Assembly (NCBI RefSeq): GCF_029223255.1
Contig: NZ_JARHUC010000003.1
Coordinates: forward strand, 310,001 to 374,000
DNA: 64,000 nt
Direction of reading: 5' to 3'
DNA from: Albimonas marina
GTDB taxonomy: Bacteria > Pseudomonadota > Alphaproteobacteria > Rhodobacterales > Rhodobacteraceae
Numbering within the stretch: position 1 is the stretch's first letter; every line of letters begins with the position of its first letter. The position numbers and the translations under genes were made by a program. Below, one piece after another: positions 43,556-54,217 of this stretch. The notes beneath the pieces are model-generated. The model was not told the DNA's origin. It worked only from the letters and a program-made list of their open reading frames with translations, and made no database searches.

Positions 43556-44431
43556 ATGCTCGACGCCGCCCGCCCTGAGCCCGACGCCGCCTTGCGCGCG
43601 GCGCCCCCGCGCCAGCCGCGGGCCGAGGGCGAGGGCCGGGTGTCGAGCAAGCTGCGCGGCGGACGCTCGCGCGTCGACGGGCTCTACCAGCGGGGCTCGG
43701 CCAAGTGCCTGCTGCCCGCGGTCTACGAGGGGACGGCGCTGCACGCGGTCCTGCTCAACACCGCCGGCGGGCTGACCGGCGGAGACCGCTTCGACTGGGC
43801 GGCGGAGGCGGGCGAGGGTTCGGATCTGATCGCGACCACCCAGGCGGCGGAGCGGATCTATCGCGCCCAGCCCGGGGAGATCGCGCAGGTGCGCACCCGG
43901 CTGAAGGCCGCCCCCGGCTCCCGGCTCGACTGGCTGCCGCAGGAGACGATCCTCTTCGACGGCGGCGCGCTGGACCGGCGGCTGGAGATCGACCTCGCCC
44001 CGGACGCGGAATTCCTGGGCGTCGAGCCCCTGATCCTGGGCCGCGCGGCGATGGGCGAGACGGTGCGCGCGGCGCGCCTGCGCGACGCCTGGCGGCTGCG
44101 CATCGACGGCCGTCTGGCCTGGGCCGACGGCCTGCGGCTGGAGGGGGCGGCGAGCGACATCGCCGGCCGCGCCGCCTGCTTCGGCGGCCGGCTCGCCTGC
44201 GCCACGGTCGTGCGCGCGGGCCCGGGGGCGGAGGAGGCGTTCCGCTCGGCCCGGAACTTGCTTCCGGTTCCGCAGGGGGCCGCCGACGCGACGCTGGGCG
44301 CGGTCAGCCTGGTGGACGGGATCGCGGTGGCGCGGATCCTGGCGCGCGACGGGCGCGCGCTGCGCGGCCTGCTGATGCCGCTCCTGGAGCTGTGGCGCGG
44401 GGGCGCGCTGCCGCGGCCCTGGACGATGTGA
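43556..44431 (+). CDS. ureD: urease accessory protein UreD
   Basis: Scaffold protein that binds apo-urease and, with UreF and UreG, helps load nickel. It has 291 residues from the ATG, the usual length. Family blocks: [59 protein letters not shown] and [16 protein letters not shown]. The start MLDAARPEP is favoured because relatives begin in a similar way; the frame is open to a TTG at 43466, which would add 30 residues behind a poorly spaced GGGAGG. It is the first gene of the cluster, with ureA 100 bases downstream. Confidence 0.92.
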   Translation: MLDAARPEPDAALRAAPPRQPRAEGEGRVSSKLRGGRSRVDGLYQRGSAKCLLPAVYEGTALHAVLLNTAGGLTGGDRFDWAAEAGEGSDLIATTQAAERIYRAQPGEIAQVRTRLKAAPGSRLDWLPQETILFDGGALDRRLEIDLAPDAEFLGVEPLILGRAAMGETVRAARLRDAWRLRIDGRLAWADGLRLEGAASDIAGRAACFGGRLACATVVRAGPGAEEAFRSARNLLPVPQGAADATLGAVSLVDGIAVARILARDGRALRGLLMPLLELWRGGALPRPWTM

Positions 44432-44531
44432 GCCCGCGCCGCCCGGCAGGCGGCGGGGGAGGAGACGAGGCCGCAGGCGCGCCCGGCGCGCGCCGCGCGG
44501 CGGGTGGAACGCGAACGGGGGGACGACCCGC

Positions 44532-44834
44532 ATGAACCTGACGCCGAGGGAGAAGGACAAGCTCCTGGTCTCGCTGGCCGCGATGGTGGCCCGCGGACGG
44601 CTGGCGCGCGGCGTGAAGCTCAACCATCCGGAGGCGATCGCCCTGATCACCGACTACGTGGTCGAGGGCGCGCGCGACGGGCGCACCGTGGCCGACCTGA
44701 TGGAGGCCGGCGCGAGCGTCGTCACCGCCGAGCAGTGCATGCCCGGCATTCCCGAGATGATCCACGAGGTGCAGGTCGAGGCGACGTTCCCCGACGGCAC
44801 CAAGCTGGTGACGGTCCACGATCCCATTCGCTGA
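44532..44834 (+). CDS. ureA: urease gamma subunit
   Basis: Smallest structural subunit of urease, which hydrolyses urea to ammonia and carbamate. It has 100 residues, exactly the family norm, starting [33 protein letters not shown] and [20 protein letters not shown] are characteristic. A 52-residue gene lies between it and ureB, as in several Rhodobacterales clusters. Confidence 0.97.
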   Translation: MNLTPREKDKLLVSLAAMVARGRLARGVKLNHPEAIALITDYVVEGARDGRTVADLMEAGASVVTAEQCMPGIPEMIHEVQVEATFPDGTKLVTVHDPIR

Positions 44835-44905
44835 CCCCGACCCTTTCCGCCGGCCGAGGGGGCCGCGCGGACGACCCGAGCAAGACCCGCAAGGAGACAC
44901 CGAGA

Positions 44906-45064
44906 ATGACCAAGACCCTCGCCGCGCTGATCGCCCTGGCTCCGGCCGCCGCCCTCGCGCATGCCGGGCCCGAGGGGCATCTGCACCCCCACGGCGTCGA
45001 GACGCTGGCCTTCGCCGCCCTGGCGGTGGCCGCCGTGTGGGCCGCGCGGAGGGCGCTTCGGTGA
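44906..45064 (+). CDS. small exported protein between ureA and ureB
   Basis: A 52-residue protein. The signal-like start ([15 protein letters not shown]) leads to a short His-rich stretch, [12 protein letters not shown], then a membrane helix ([18 protein letters not shown]). AAGGAGACACCGAGA before the ATG is a good ribosome-binding site. The TGA overlaps the ureB start as GTGA, so ureB translation is coupled to it. Similar small proteins occur at this place in urease operons of related bacteria. The histidines could bind nickel, but that is inference. Confidence 0.75.
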   Translation: MTKTLAALIALAPAAALAHAGPEGHLHPHGVETLAFAALAVAAVWAARRALR

Positions 45065-45366
45065 TCCCCGGCGAGCTCTTCCCCGCGGACGGGGACATCG
45101 AGCTCAATGCCGGGCGGGAGACGGTCGTGCTGACCGTCTCCAACACCGGCGACCGGCCCGTGCAGGTGGGCTCCCACTACCATTTCGCCGAGACGAACCC
45201 GGGGCTTGAGTTCGACCGGGCGGCGGCGCGGGGGATGCGCCTCGACATCGCCGCGGGCACCGCGGTGCGCTTCGAGCCGGGCCAGTCGCGCGAGGTGACG
45301 CTGGTCCCCTACGCCGGCAAGCGGGAGGTCTGGGGCTTCAACCAGCAGGTCATGGGGCCGCTGTGA
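45061..45366 (+). CDS. ureB: urease beta subunit
   Basis: Structural urease subunit, 101 residues. It begins with GTG, giving (M)[19 protein letters not shown], the conserved N-terminus of the family, and overlaps the preceding small gene by four bases. The [23 protein letters not shown] segment and the end [15 protein letters not shown] are diagnostic. Confidence 0.96.
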   Translation: MIPGELFPADGDIELNAGRETVVLTVSNTGDRPVQVGSHYHFAETNPGLEFDRAAARGMRLDIAAGTAVRFEPGQSREVTLVPYAGKREVWGFNQQVMGPL

Positions 45367-45508
45367 GCGGGACGAGAGGGGGCAAGCCCCGCCGCGCCCG
45401 ACCGGCCGACGCCGACCGCCCGCGGGCGGCCGCCGCCGGCCGGAGGGCCGCGGCGCATCCGCTCGGGCGGGCCCTGAGCCGGCCGGCGACGACTTCGGCG
45501 GCGCCGGC

Positions 45509-45871
45509 ATGACCCCGGCGATCGCGGTGGCGCTGATGCTGGCGGTGGGCTGGGTCCTGCCGATGCTCGGCCGGCGGCTGCTGCGCGGGCGCAAGGGCGT
45601 GTGGATCGGCGGCGTTCTGGCGCTGGCCGCCACCGTCGGCGTCGCCTGGATCGTGGGCGAGGGCGTGGCCGCCCTGCGCGACGGCGATCCGCGCGCCGAG
45701 TTCGACAAGGCGTTCAACGCCTGGAAGCTGATGATCCTCTACATCCCCGCCGTCTGCCTGCACCTGGGCCGGGCGAGCGGCGGGCCCGACGCGTCGGGCG
45801 ACGGGACCGGGCTGGGCGATCCGGCCTCGCGCAGCTTTCAGCGCGACGGCGGAGACGGGGGCGGCGACTGA
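45509..45871 (+). CDS. small membrane protein between ureB and ureC
   Basis: A 120-residue protein. It has two membrane helices near residues 4-22 and 31-52, a possible third (LMILYIPAVCLHLG), and a polar Gly/Asp/Ser-rich C-terminal 35 residues. It is not a known urease factor and I do not recognise a family. It lies on the same strand as ureB, 142 bases downstream, and its position in the cluster is the only hint of function. It faces the cytochrome gene, whose end is 74 bases away. Confidence 0.65.
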   Translation: MTPAIAVALMLAVGWVLPMLGRRLLRGRKGVWIGGVLALAATVGVAWIVGEGVAALRDGDPRAEFDKAFNAWKLMILYIPAVCLHLGRASGGPDASGDGTGLGDPASRSFQRDGGDGGGD

Positions 45872-45945
45872 TGTCGCGCGGCCCGCATCCGGCGTCGGCA
45901 GGCGCGCGGGATCGCCGGGGCGCGGCCGCGCCCCGGCGCGCGGCC

Positions 45946-46806
45946 TCACTCCGGCGTGGCCAGCGGGGGCAGGGTGCGCAGGTAGGCGATGATCGCGTGG
46001 ACGTCGTCGTCGGTCATCTGCGCGTAGTAGCCGTAGCCCATCGGCGGCAGCATCGGCTTGCCGTCGCGGATCCCCTCGCGGATCATCGCGACCAGCTCGT
46101 CGTCGCTGCGCCCGGCGATGCCGTCGGCCGAGGGCGTCAGGTTCGCCGAGACCGAGGTGCCCCACGGCCCGTGGAACTCGTTCCCGCCCGAGCCGAGATG
46201 GGTCGAGACCATCGGACCCGCCGGCCCGAACTTGGTGTGGCACTCCATGCAATGCGCCACCGGCCCCGCGAGATACTCGCCGTATTCGGCGGTCACGCCG
46301 CGGGCGGGGGCGGTCACGCTCTCGACCGGGGGACCGTAGGACGGGGGCAGGGGGATCGCGTAGGTCGAGGCGGGAACCTCGTTCTTCACCGGCGCGACGG
46401 TGCGCAGGAAGGCGACCATCGCGTCGAGGTCGTCGTCGCCCAGGCTCCGGTAGAAGCCGATGGGCATCGGCGGGCCGATGATCGTGCCGTCGGGGCGCAC
46501 GCCCTCGCGGATCGCCTTCTTCAGCTCGGCGTCGGACCAGGCGCCGACGCCGGTCTCCGCGTCGGGGGTGATGTTGGGGGCCCAGGCCTCGAAGGCCGGG
46601 TTCTTCTCGACCAGCCGGCCGGCGAGCTCCTGGCTCATGTCCGGGCCCTGGGGGCCGAAGGGCGTGTGGCAGTTGCCGCAGGCCGCCACCACCCGCACGA
46701 GGTATTCGCCGCGTTCGAGCTGGGTCTCGGCCTGCGCGGCCGCGACGCCGGCCAGCAGGCCCGCGGCGGCCAGCGCGGAACGCGCCGTTGCCTGTCGAAG
46801 ATTCAA
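45946..46806 (-). CDS. di-haem cytochrome c, periplasmic
   Basis: A 286-residue protein with a signal peptide (SALAAAGLLAGVAAAQA) and two class I cytochrome domains: CGNCH at 43-47 and CMECH at 186-190. Candidate axial methionines lie in PPMPIGFY and LPPMGYGYY. The two halves are similar (LVAMIREGIRDG and LKKAIREGVRPDG), so they arose by domain duplication. It resembles cytochrome subunits of periplasmic or membrane dehydrogenases; no partner dehydrogenase is adjacent. The start is TTG at 46806 behind AGGGAGAGAGGACG. It is on the opposite strand inside the urease cluster. Confidence 0.88.
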   Translation of the reverse strand: MNLRQATARSALAAAGLLAGVAAAQAETQLERGEYLVRVVAACGNCHTPFGPQGPDMSQELAGRLVEKNPAFEAWAPNITPDAETGVGAWSDAELKKAIREGVRPDGTIIGPPMPIGFYRSLGDDDLDAMVAFLRTVAPVKNEVPASTYAIPLPPSYGPPVESVTAPARGVTAEYGEYLAGPVAHCMECHTKFGPAGPMVSTHLGSGGNEFHGPWGTSVSANLTPSADGIAGRSDDELVAMIREGIRDGKPMLPPMGYGYYAQMTDDDVHAIIAYLRTLPPLATPE

Positions 46807-46860
46807 GATGACGTCCTCTCTCCCTCTGCGACGGGCCCCTCGCCCGCCGGCGGGCAGAGG

Positions 46861-46876
46861 TTAACCCTACGCAAAC
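46861..46876. promoter_or_regulatory. degenerate TTAA-N7 box in cytochrome/ureC gap
   Basis: TTAA-CCCTACG-CAAAC matches only the first half of the CtrA-like consensus well. It sits between the divergent cytochrome and ureC genes. Weak evidence. Confidence 0.2.
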
Positions 46877-46988
46877 GTTGCGGTAAAGCGGCATTCATCC
46901 AGCCGGCAGGCAAGGACGATCCGCGCCCGCAGTCCCCCCTCGTCCGGGCCGCCGCCCGGACCCCCCGTTCCAGCCCGGAGGCCTGACC

Positions 46989-48687
<1,699 letters not shown>

Positions 48688-48698
<11 letters not shown>

Positions 48699-49197
48699 GG
48701 TCGGAGGATTTTCTGAGGTCGGAGACCGCGGGGCGGATCCGCGCGCAGAACTCGCGCCGGCGCTGGAGCGCCTCCTCGGTGTCCACCGCGCGCATGCCAG
48801 TCAGGATCGCGCTTTCGAGGAAGGCGATGTAGCTGTCCGGCAGCGGCAGGCGGCGCCATTCCGCGTCGTAGCCCGCGTGGACCATGACCGAGGCGGTCGC
48901 GCCGGTGTCGCAATGGAAGACGTAGGTCAGCTCCACCGTGCGGGTGCCGGCGGGGACGACCGGCGGCTCATGCTCGTAGTGGGGCAGGGCGCGGGTGCGG
49001 GCGTCCATCTCGCCGTGAAGGCGGGCGGGGATCGAGAAGGTCTCCGCCTGCTCGTCGACATAGGCGAAATCGGGGGCCACGGAGATGTCGAGCCCGCGCA
49101 ACCGGCCCACGTTGAGCCAGGTTTCGTCCTCGCCTGTTCCGATCGCCGGAACGAGCGCCGCCACGGCCACGGCCGCGAGGATCAGCAGTTTCGCCAT
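48688..49197 (-). CDS. exported protein, urease-cluster twin 1
   Basis: A 169-residue protein with a signal peptide ([19 protein letters not shown]). A mature domain of mixed alpha/beta look contains [33 protein letters not shown] and [25 protein letters not shown]; two cysteines (one here, one in RREFC) could form a disulfide. It is related to the next gene (49340-49849): same length and matching blocks such as FAYVDE/LAYVDD, HYEHE/FYEHE, VFHCDTG/VYDCRSG and [22 protein letters not shown]. Its 3' end overlaps ureC by 11 bases. Family not recognised. Confidence 0.72.
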
Positions 49198-49339
49198 GTC
49201 GCCGTTTCGCGCTCCGCGTTCCGTATCATGATGTTCTAGGGCGGCGCCGGTCCTCGCCAAGAGACCCGGGCGCGCTTTCTGATCGAGTCCGCGGGCGGAG
49301 TCGATGCCGCGCGCGTAAAGAAGGCGTCGCTCGCGGGCG

Positions 49340-49849
49340 TCACGCCCCGGCGGGCGCCGGGACGGAGCGGCGAAGACGCTCGCAGGTGGAGCGGATGTCG
49401 GCGCGCCCGCCCAGGGTCTCGACCGCCTGGATCGCCGAGCGGACGCTGTCGGTGACGACCGAAACGAAGAGACGCGGCGTCGCGATCCGCCGGCGCGCCT
49501 CGTCGTAGGCGGCGTGCAGGTCGACCTGCGCGAGCGAGCCGCTCCTGCAGTCGTAGACGAAGTGGACCTCGACCGCGCTGGCGCCGATGCGGTGCGCGTG
49601 GATCCCCTCGTGCTCGTAGAAGGGGATGTCCATCATCAGGCGGTCGAAGTCGCCCTCGAGCCGCGCGGCGAGGCGCAGGGCGTCCACGTCGTCGTCGACG
49701 TAGGCGAGGTCGAGCGCCGCCGCGACGGTGATGTCGCCCATCCGTCCGAGCGGGATCCAGTCCTCCGACTCTCCCGCGCTCACGATAGGCAAGATCGCGC
49801 CGATGGACGCCGTGGCCGCGATCGCCGCCCTCCGCAACATTTTCGCCAT
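49340..49849 (-). CDS. exported protein, urease-cluster twin 2
   Basis: A 169-residue paralogue of the gene at 48688-49197, upstream of it on the same strand. The signal peptide is RRAAIAATASIGAILPIVSA. Shared features are an acidic start of the mature part (GESEDWIPLGRMGDITV), the FYEHEGI motif, and cysteines in FVYDCRSG and RSTCERL at matching places. The ATG at 49849 is chosen because it gives exactly the same length as its twin; ATG 49870 is also in frame. The upstream region is markedly lower in GC. No function can be given. Confidence 0.7.
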   Translation of the reverse strand: MAKMLRRAAIAATASIGAILPIVSAGESEDWIPLGRMGDITVAAALDLAYVDDDVDALRLAARLEGDFDRLMMDIPFYEHEGIHAHRIGASAVEVHFVYDCRSGSLAQVDLHAAYDEARRRIATPRLFVSVVTDSVRSAIQAVETLGGRADIRSTCERLRRSVPAPAGA

Positions 49850-49870
49850 AATTCGCCCACCATTCGTCAT

Positions 49871-50166
49871 GCCCCCGCCATCGGTATTAGCCCGTTCGAA
49901 GTCGGCGCCAAGGGCTGCGAGCAAGGTTTTCTCTTTGAAAACTCACATTGTTCTATGCTGATGCGTTTTGCATCGAAACGGAACGATTTTGGAAGGCGTG
50001 CTCAATCCAGCCGCATTGCCGTCCAAATTGAATCGGGGTGAAACGAATCGGCGCGGCCGTTCGGCCAGGGCGGGCGGCGCAGGGAGGAGCGGGGGGCCGC
50101 GGCCTCCCGCCCCTTGCGTCGGGCGGCGTGCGCTGCTCCCATGACCGTCCGTCCGAGAAGGATCCC
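49871..50166. other. lower-GC intergenic region with promoter-like sequence
   Basis: About 300 bases between the divergent twin gene 2 and ureE. The part 49920-50045 has long A/T stretches (TTTTCTCTTTGAAAAC, GATTTTGGAAGG) and a small inverted repeat GTTTTC-TCTTT-GAAAAC. It probably holds promoters for both sides. No gene is seen. Confidence 0.4.
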
Positions 50167-50676
50167 ATGACCCAGAAATCCGCCCCCCGCGCCCTGTCGA
50201 TCGAGCCGCTGGCCGGCCCCGCCGCCGACAGCCTGTCGCTGGCCTACGACGCGCGCTGGCGCCGGCGGGGCCTGCTGGTCACCGACGCGGGCGAGGAGGT
50301 GCTGCTGGACCTGCCCGAGGCGACGGAGCTGGCCGAGGGGCTGGCGCTCGTGCTCGGCGACGGGCGCCGCGTGGCCCTGCGGGCCGCCCCCGAGCCGCTG
50401 GCCGAGGCGCGCGCCGGGGATGCCGCGGGCCTCGCCCGGCTCGCCTGGCACGTGGGCAACCGCCACACGCCCTGCGCGGTGGAGGCCGACCGGCTGCTGA
50501 TCCGCCGCGACCACGTGCTGGAGAACATGCTGGAGCATCTGGGCGCCGCGGTGACCCACGTGCTGGAGCCCTTCCGCCCCGAGGGCGGCGCCTACGGCCA
50601 CGGGCGCACCCACGGCCACGCCCACGGCCACGACCCCCACCAGGACCCCGACGCGCATCTGAGGGAGCCCGGATGA
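50167..50676 (+). CDS. ureE: urease accessory protein UreE
   Basis: Nickel-binding metallochaperone delivering Ni2+ to the UreDFG complex. It has 169 residues. The N-terminal domain is followed by the family core LAWHVGNRHTPCAVE and RRDHVLENMLEHLGAAV. The C-terminal tail is His-rich (GHGRTHGHAHGHDPH), as in strong nickel-storing UreE proteins. The ATG overlap of the next gene with its stop (ATGA) indicates coupling. GAGAAGGATCCC precedes the start. Confidence 0.95.
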   Translation: MTQKSAPRALSIEPLAGPAADSLSLAYDARWRRRGLLVTDAGEEVLLDLPEATELAEGLALVLGDGRRVALRAAPEPLAEARAGDAAGLARLAWHVGNRHTPCAVEADRLLIRRDHVLENMLEHLGAAVTHVLEPFRPEGGAYGHGRTHGHAHGHDPHQDPDAHLREPG

Positions 50677-50960
50677 AGCTGTTCGAGCCCGGCGCCAAGC
50701 ACGCCACCGCCCAGTCCCGCCGCATCTTCGCGATCTACGAGATCGTCTACACCTGCGTGGATTTCGGCGCGGCGCTGACCTTCATCATCGGCTCGATCAT
50801 GTTCTTCTCCGACGCCTGGCAGATCCCGGGGACCTGGATGTTCCTGGTGGGCTCGATCCTCTTCGCGGTGAAGCCCACGCTGCGGCTGGTGCGCGAGGTC
50901 CATCTCTATCGTCACGGCGAGGCCGCCAAGCTCGCCCAGCGGCTGGGGGGGCGGGGATGA
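50673..50960 (+). CDS. YrhK-like membrane protein between ureE and ureF
   Basis: A 95-residue protein with two membrane helices, about residues 20-48 ([25 protein letters not shown]) and 52-70 ([20 protein letters not shown]). This pattern fits the YrhK domain. It overlaps ureE by four bases and is itself overlapped by ureF by four bases, so it is firmly in the operon. Its role is unknown. An involvement in nickel or urea handling is suggested by position alone. Confidence 0.8.
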   Translation: MKLFEPGAKHATAQSRRIFAIYEIVYTCVDFGAALTFIIGSIMFFSDAWQIPGTWMFLVGSILFAVKPTLRLVREVHLYRHGEAAKLAQRLGGRG

Positions 50961-51598
50961 GCCTCGACGCCCGCGGCGCAATGCTGCTCGCCACTTGGCT
51001 GTCGCCGGCCTATCCGGTGGGGGCCTTCGCCTATTCCCACGGCATCGAGCAGGCGGCCGAGGCCGGGGCGCTGCCCGACGCCGCCGCGCTGCAGGGGTGG
51101 CTGGAGGCGATCCTGCGCCACGGGGCGGGGCGCTCCGACGCGGTGCTGCTCGCCGCCGCCTGGCGCGACCCCGAGGACGAGGCCCCGGCGGAGCTGGCGC
51201 GCGCTCTCCAGCCCTCGGCCGAGCGGCGGCTGGAGGCGACGGCGCAGGGCGAGGCCTTCGCGCGCACCACCCAAGCCGTGCGCGGCCACTCTGGAGCGCC
51301 GGCGCCGCTGCCCATCGCGCTCGGCCGCGCCGCCCGGCGCGAGGGCCTGCCGCTGGAGGAGACGGCGGCGGCCTATCTTCACGCCTTCGCCTCCAACCTC
51401 GTCTCGGCCGCGATCCGCCTGTCGGTGCTGGGCCAGACCGACGGGCAGGGGGTGATCGCCGCCCTCGCCCCCGTGTGCGAGGCGGTCGCCGCCGAGGCGC
51501 TGGCCGCCGACCCCGAGGACGTGGGCGGCGCGTGCCTGGCGGCCGACCTCTCCTCCATGCTCCACGAAACCCAGACCACGAGGCTGTTCCGGTCGTGA
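50957..51598 (+). CDS. ureF: urease accessory protein UreF
   Basis: All-helical accessory protein that binds UreD and UreG and regulates nickel insertion. It has 213 residues. Characteristic segments are [24 protein letters not shown] at the N-terminus, [40 protein letters not shown] and [15 protein letters not shown] at the end. The start overlaps the previous stop (ATGA), and ureG begins 2 bases after its stop. Confidence 0.95.
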   Translation: MSLDARGAMLLATWLSPAYPVGAFAYSHGIEQAAEAGALPDAAALQGWLEAILRHGAGRSDAVLLAAAWRDPEDEAPAELARALQPSAERRLEATAQGEAFARTTQAVRGHSGAPAPLPIALGRAARREGLPLEETAAAYLHAFASNLVSAAIRLSVLGQTDGQGVIAALAPVCEAVAAEALAADPEDVGGACLAADLSSMLHETQTTRLFRS

Positions 51599-51600
51599 CG

Positions 51601-52230
51601 ATGCAGAAATCCCCCCACGGGCCCCTTCGGGTCGGCATCGGCGGCCCCGTCGGCGCCGGCAAGACCACGCTGACCGCCGCGCTGTGCCGGGCGCTGGCGC
51701 ATCGCCTGTCGATGGCGGTGATCACCAACGACATCTACACGCGCGAGGACGCCGAGTTCCTGATGCGCGCCCAGGTCCTGCCGCTGGAGCGGATCCGCGG
51801 GGTCGAGACCGGCGGCTGCCCGCACACCGCGATCCGCGAGGACGCCTCGATCAACCTCGCCGCCATCGCGGACCTGCGCGCGAAGATCCCCGACCTGGAC
51901 CTGGTGGTGATCGAGAGCGGCGGCGACAACCTGGCCGCCACCTTCTCCCCCGAGCTCGCGGACCTTACGATCTACGTGATCGACACCTGCGCGGGCGAGG
52001 AGATCCCCCGCAAGGGCGGCCCTGCGATCACCCGCTCGGACCTCCTGGTGATCAACAAGACCGAGCTCGCCCCCTACGTCGGCGTGAACCTCGACGTGAT
52101 GCGCGCCGACGCCGAACGCATGCGCCGCGGCCTGCCCTTCGTGATGGGCAACGTGGGCAAGGGCGACGGCATCGACGAGATCGTGGCGTTCCTGGCGCGG
52201 CAGGGCGGGCTGGCGCTGAAGGCGGCCTGA
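51601..52230 (+). CDS. ureG: urease accessory GTPase UreG
   Basis: GTPase of the SIMIBI class that powers nickel delivery to urease. It has 209 residues. The P-loop [10 protein letters not shown] is at residues 14-23. [15 protein letters not shown] follows, and the Cys-Pro-His nickel site [16 protein letters not shown] is intact. [17 protein letters not shown] and the base-recognition motif [11 protein letters not shown] complete the family pattern. It is the last urease gene; GC content drops sharply soon after its stop. Confidence 0.97.
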   Translation: MQKSPHGPLRVGIGGPVGAGKTTLTAALCRALAHRLSMAVITNDIYTREDAEFLMRAQVLPLERIRGVETGGCPHTAIREDASINLAAIADLRAKIPDLDLVVIESGGDNLAATFSPELADLTIYVIDTCAGEEIPRKGGPAITRSDLLVINKTELAPYVGVNLDVMRADAERMRRGLPFVMGNVGKGDGIDEIVAFLARQGGLALKAA

Positions 52231-52449
52231 GGGCCTGTCTCGAGATAGTTGCCGGTGCGCCGGAAAATACAGCGCGCTGCCGAGGCAGTTTACGTTTCCA
52301 TTCCTCGCTCTCTTTGCCGAGGAGCATGTGCGATGCAAAGTGCAAACCGCACACTGGATAGCCATCACCATCATTTCCAAATCGATTGACGCGCCGATCA
52401 GGTGCAGCCACACTCTTTTTCCGTTGATTTTTAAGGACGGGAGAGGGAA

Positions 52450-53307
52450 TTGATCGGAATTCGTTTGGCGCTGGTCGCCTGCTCTGGAAGCGCGGTTGCC
52501 TTTACAACTGCGCAGAGTCTGATTCCTAAATTTAGCATGTGGTGGTTCGTCGTCGTGGCGGCTGCGATCTTGACCACTTGTGCCGCCTCCTATTTGGGCT
52601 TGATGAATACATCGGAAGGTTCGGCTCGGCCAGTTCGACAGCTAGCGTACCCTCCGGGGCCAAGCAGATCGACTGGTAGAGGCGGCTGGCGTTTCGGTAT
52701 CTTCGTTGGGGTGCTCCTCTACATCGTTTACCAGATGATCCTCAGCACGCAGGTGGTGGTCTGGTACTTGTCGATGCCGGACGTGACGCCGGAAGTATCG
52801 ATGACTGCGACGATTGCGTTCTTCTCCAGTGCGCCTCCCATCACGGGCATCGTCTCGATCATCTTGGGAGCTGCGCTCCTCGCCCGGGTGCATCGTCGCA
52901 TTATCGCTGGCGTGGCCGCTTCGCTCACGCTGCTCGCTCTGGCCGTTGCTGTTCAACTCGTCACTGTTGCAATTGGAGGCGTCGAGCATCTCCGGATGCT
53001 GCGCGACACTCCTATCGTCGATATTGCGCAGGGACTGCTGCAAGCTTGGGCTTTGATATGTTTGCCGCTGTTCCTTGGACTGATGATCGCGGTGGTAGTC
53101 GAAGCCCTTGGTTCCAGGATCGCGCGCATCACAAATGACGGCGACCAAAGCAGCGGTTTCAACTCCTCCGATTCTCGTTCCCGAGACATGGACGAGGAAC
53201 CAACCTCCCACGGCAGCAGTCCGCAGAACGGAGAACAGGCGTCGGATGCGCCGCTCGGCAAGGACGACGAAACGTCCAAGGACAGTGGACAAGATCCATC
53301 GCAATGA
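52450..53307 (+). CDS. unrecognised membrane protein in a low-GC patch
   Basis: A 285-residue protein, starting at TTG 52450 after AAGGACGGGAGAGGGA. About five membrane helices are seen: residues 7-27, 30-52, 80-105, 122-145 and 150-180, then a further hydrophobic region near 195-220. The C-terminal 65 residues are polar (SSGFNSSDSRSRDMDEEP, DETSKDSGQDPSQ) and probably cytoplasmic and disordered. Base and codon use (many A/T-ending codons such as TTT, ATT, ACT) are unlike every neighbour. I recognise no family. Together with the AT-rich leader (52231-52449) it looks recently acquired. Confidence 0.7.
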   Translation: MIGIRLALVACSGSAVAFTTAQSLIPKFSMWWFVVVAAAILTTCAASYLGLMNTSEGSARPVRQLAYPPGPSRSTGRGGWRFGIFVGVLLYIVYQMILSTQVVVWYLSMPDVTPEVSMTATIAFFSSAPPITGIVSIILGAALLARVHRRIIAGVAASLTLLALAVAVQLVTVAIGGVEHLRMLRDTPIVDIAQGLLQAWALICLPLFLGLMIAVVVEALGSRIARITNDGDQSSGFNSSDSRSRDMDEEPTSHGSSPQNGEQASDAPLGKDDETSKDSGQDPSQ

Positions 53308-53309
53308 GA

Positions 53310-53335
53310 AAGGGCGGCCCCGGGGGGCCGCCCTT
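53310..53335. terminator. bidirectional terminator
   Basis: A perfect 12-base-pair stem, AAGGGCGGCCCC and GGGGCCGCCCTT with a GG loop, lies 2 bases after the stop of the low-GC gene and 24 bases from the speD stop on the other strand. Confidence 0.7.
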
Positions 53336-53359
53336 CTCGGGTGGAACGGAAGCGGAGGC

Positions 53360-53878
53360 TCAGAGCCGGTCCGCGACCACCTCCTCGCCGCGCAGGAGCT
53401 CCTTCACGCGGACGTCGCCCGCCGAGAAGGCCTCGCGCAGGACGTCGACGGCCTTCCAGGGCTGCGCGTCGCCGCACATGAAGACGTCGAAGGCGCCGTA
53501 GCCGATCTCCGGCCAGGTGTGGACCGAGATGTGGCTCTCGGCCAGCACGGCCACGCCACTCACGCCCTGGGGCGAGAACTTGTGCGTGTGGATGTGCAGC
53601 AGCGTCGCGCCGCAGGTGTCCACGCAGTCGCGGAAGGCCTGCTCGATGCGGGCCTGGTCGTCGAGACCTTCGCCGTCGACCACCTCGATGATCAGGTGCG
53701 TGCCCGCGAAGACCTTGCCGTCCCGGCGGATGAAATGATCGTCGCGCGACTCGTCGAAGACGTCCCGGACGGGAACTTCGGTGTAAACGTCGGCCTCGCG
53801 GCCGCTCGTGCGAGCTTCCTCATGGGTGGCGCCTGTCTCCAGGTCGATCCCCAGTCGGAAGAGGCTGCCGTCATGCAT
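53360..53878 (-). CDS. speD: S-adenosylmethionine decarboxylase proenzyme
   Basis: Pyruvoyl enzyme making decarboxylated SAM, the aminopropyl donor for spermidine. It has 172 residues. The self-cleavage site is Glu114-Ser115 in VLAESHISVHTWPE; His120 and Cys136 (FDVFMCGDA) are the processing and catalytic residues. FAGTHLIIEVVD and CGATLLHIHTHKFSPQGVSG are also typical. The first 45 or so residues precede the conserved fold. The ATG at 53878 has GGGGAGA upstream. No spermidine synthase is adjacent, which differs from many speDE operons. Confidence 0.93.
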   Translation of the reverse strand: MHDGSLFRLGIDLETGATHEEARTSGREADVYTEVPVRDVFDESRDDHFIRRDGKVFAGTHLIIEVVDGEGLDDQARIEQAFRDCVDTCGATLLHIHTHKFSPQGVSGVAVLAESHISVHTWPEIGYGAFDVFMCGDAQPWKAVDVLREAFSAGDVRVKELLRGEEVVADRL

Positions 53879-54217
53879 GACGTAGTCTCCCCTACCAGCA
53901 GATTGTACCCAGCGGCCCCTTAGCGCCCCCCCTGTGACTCGGCGCCGGTCTGTCTCCGGCGGCGGCCCTGGTCGAGGTTGGGATCGGCGACCCTGTAGGC
54001 GGGGGACATACTGATTCAGGTCCCCCCGATCAAGGATGGATTTTCGTTTTCTCAACGATGAGCGGGGGAAAGTGCGCGGCGCCTTTGTCATTGGCGCCGC
54101 TGCGCAATTTCCAACCAATGCGGAGGCTCTGCGCGCAAGCTTCGCTCAGGCGGCCGGGCGCCGCGACGTCGCGTCCCCGCAACGGGCCGCGAGTCAGCCC
54201 GCGGCGCGGGGGGCGAG

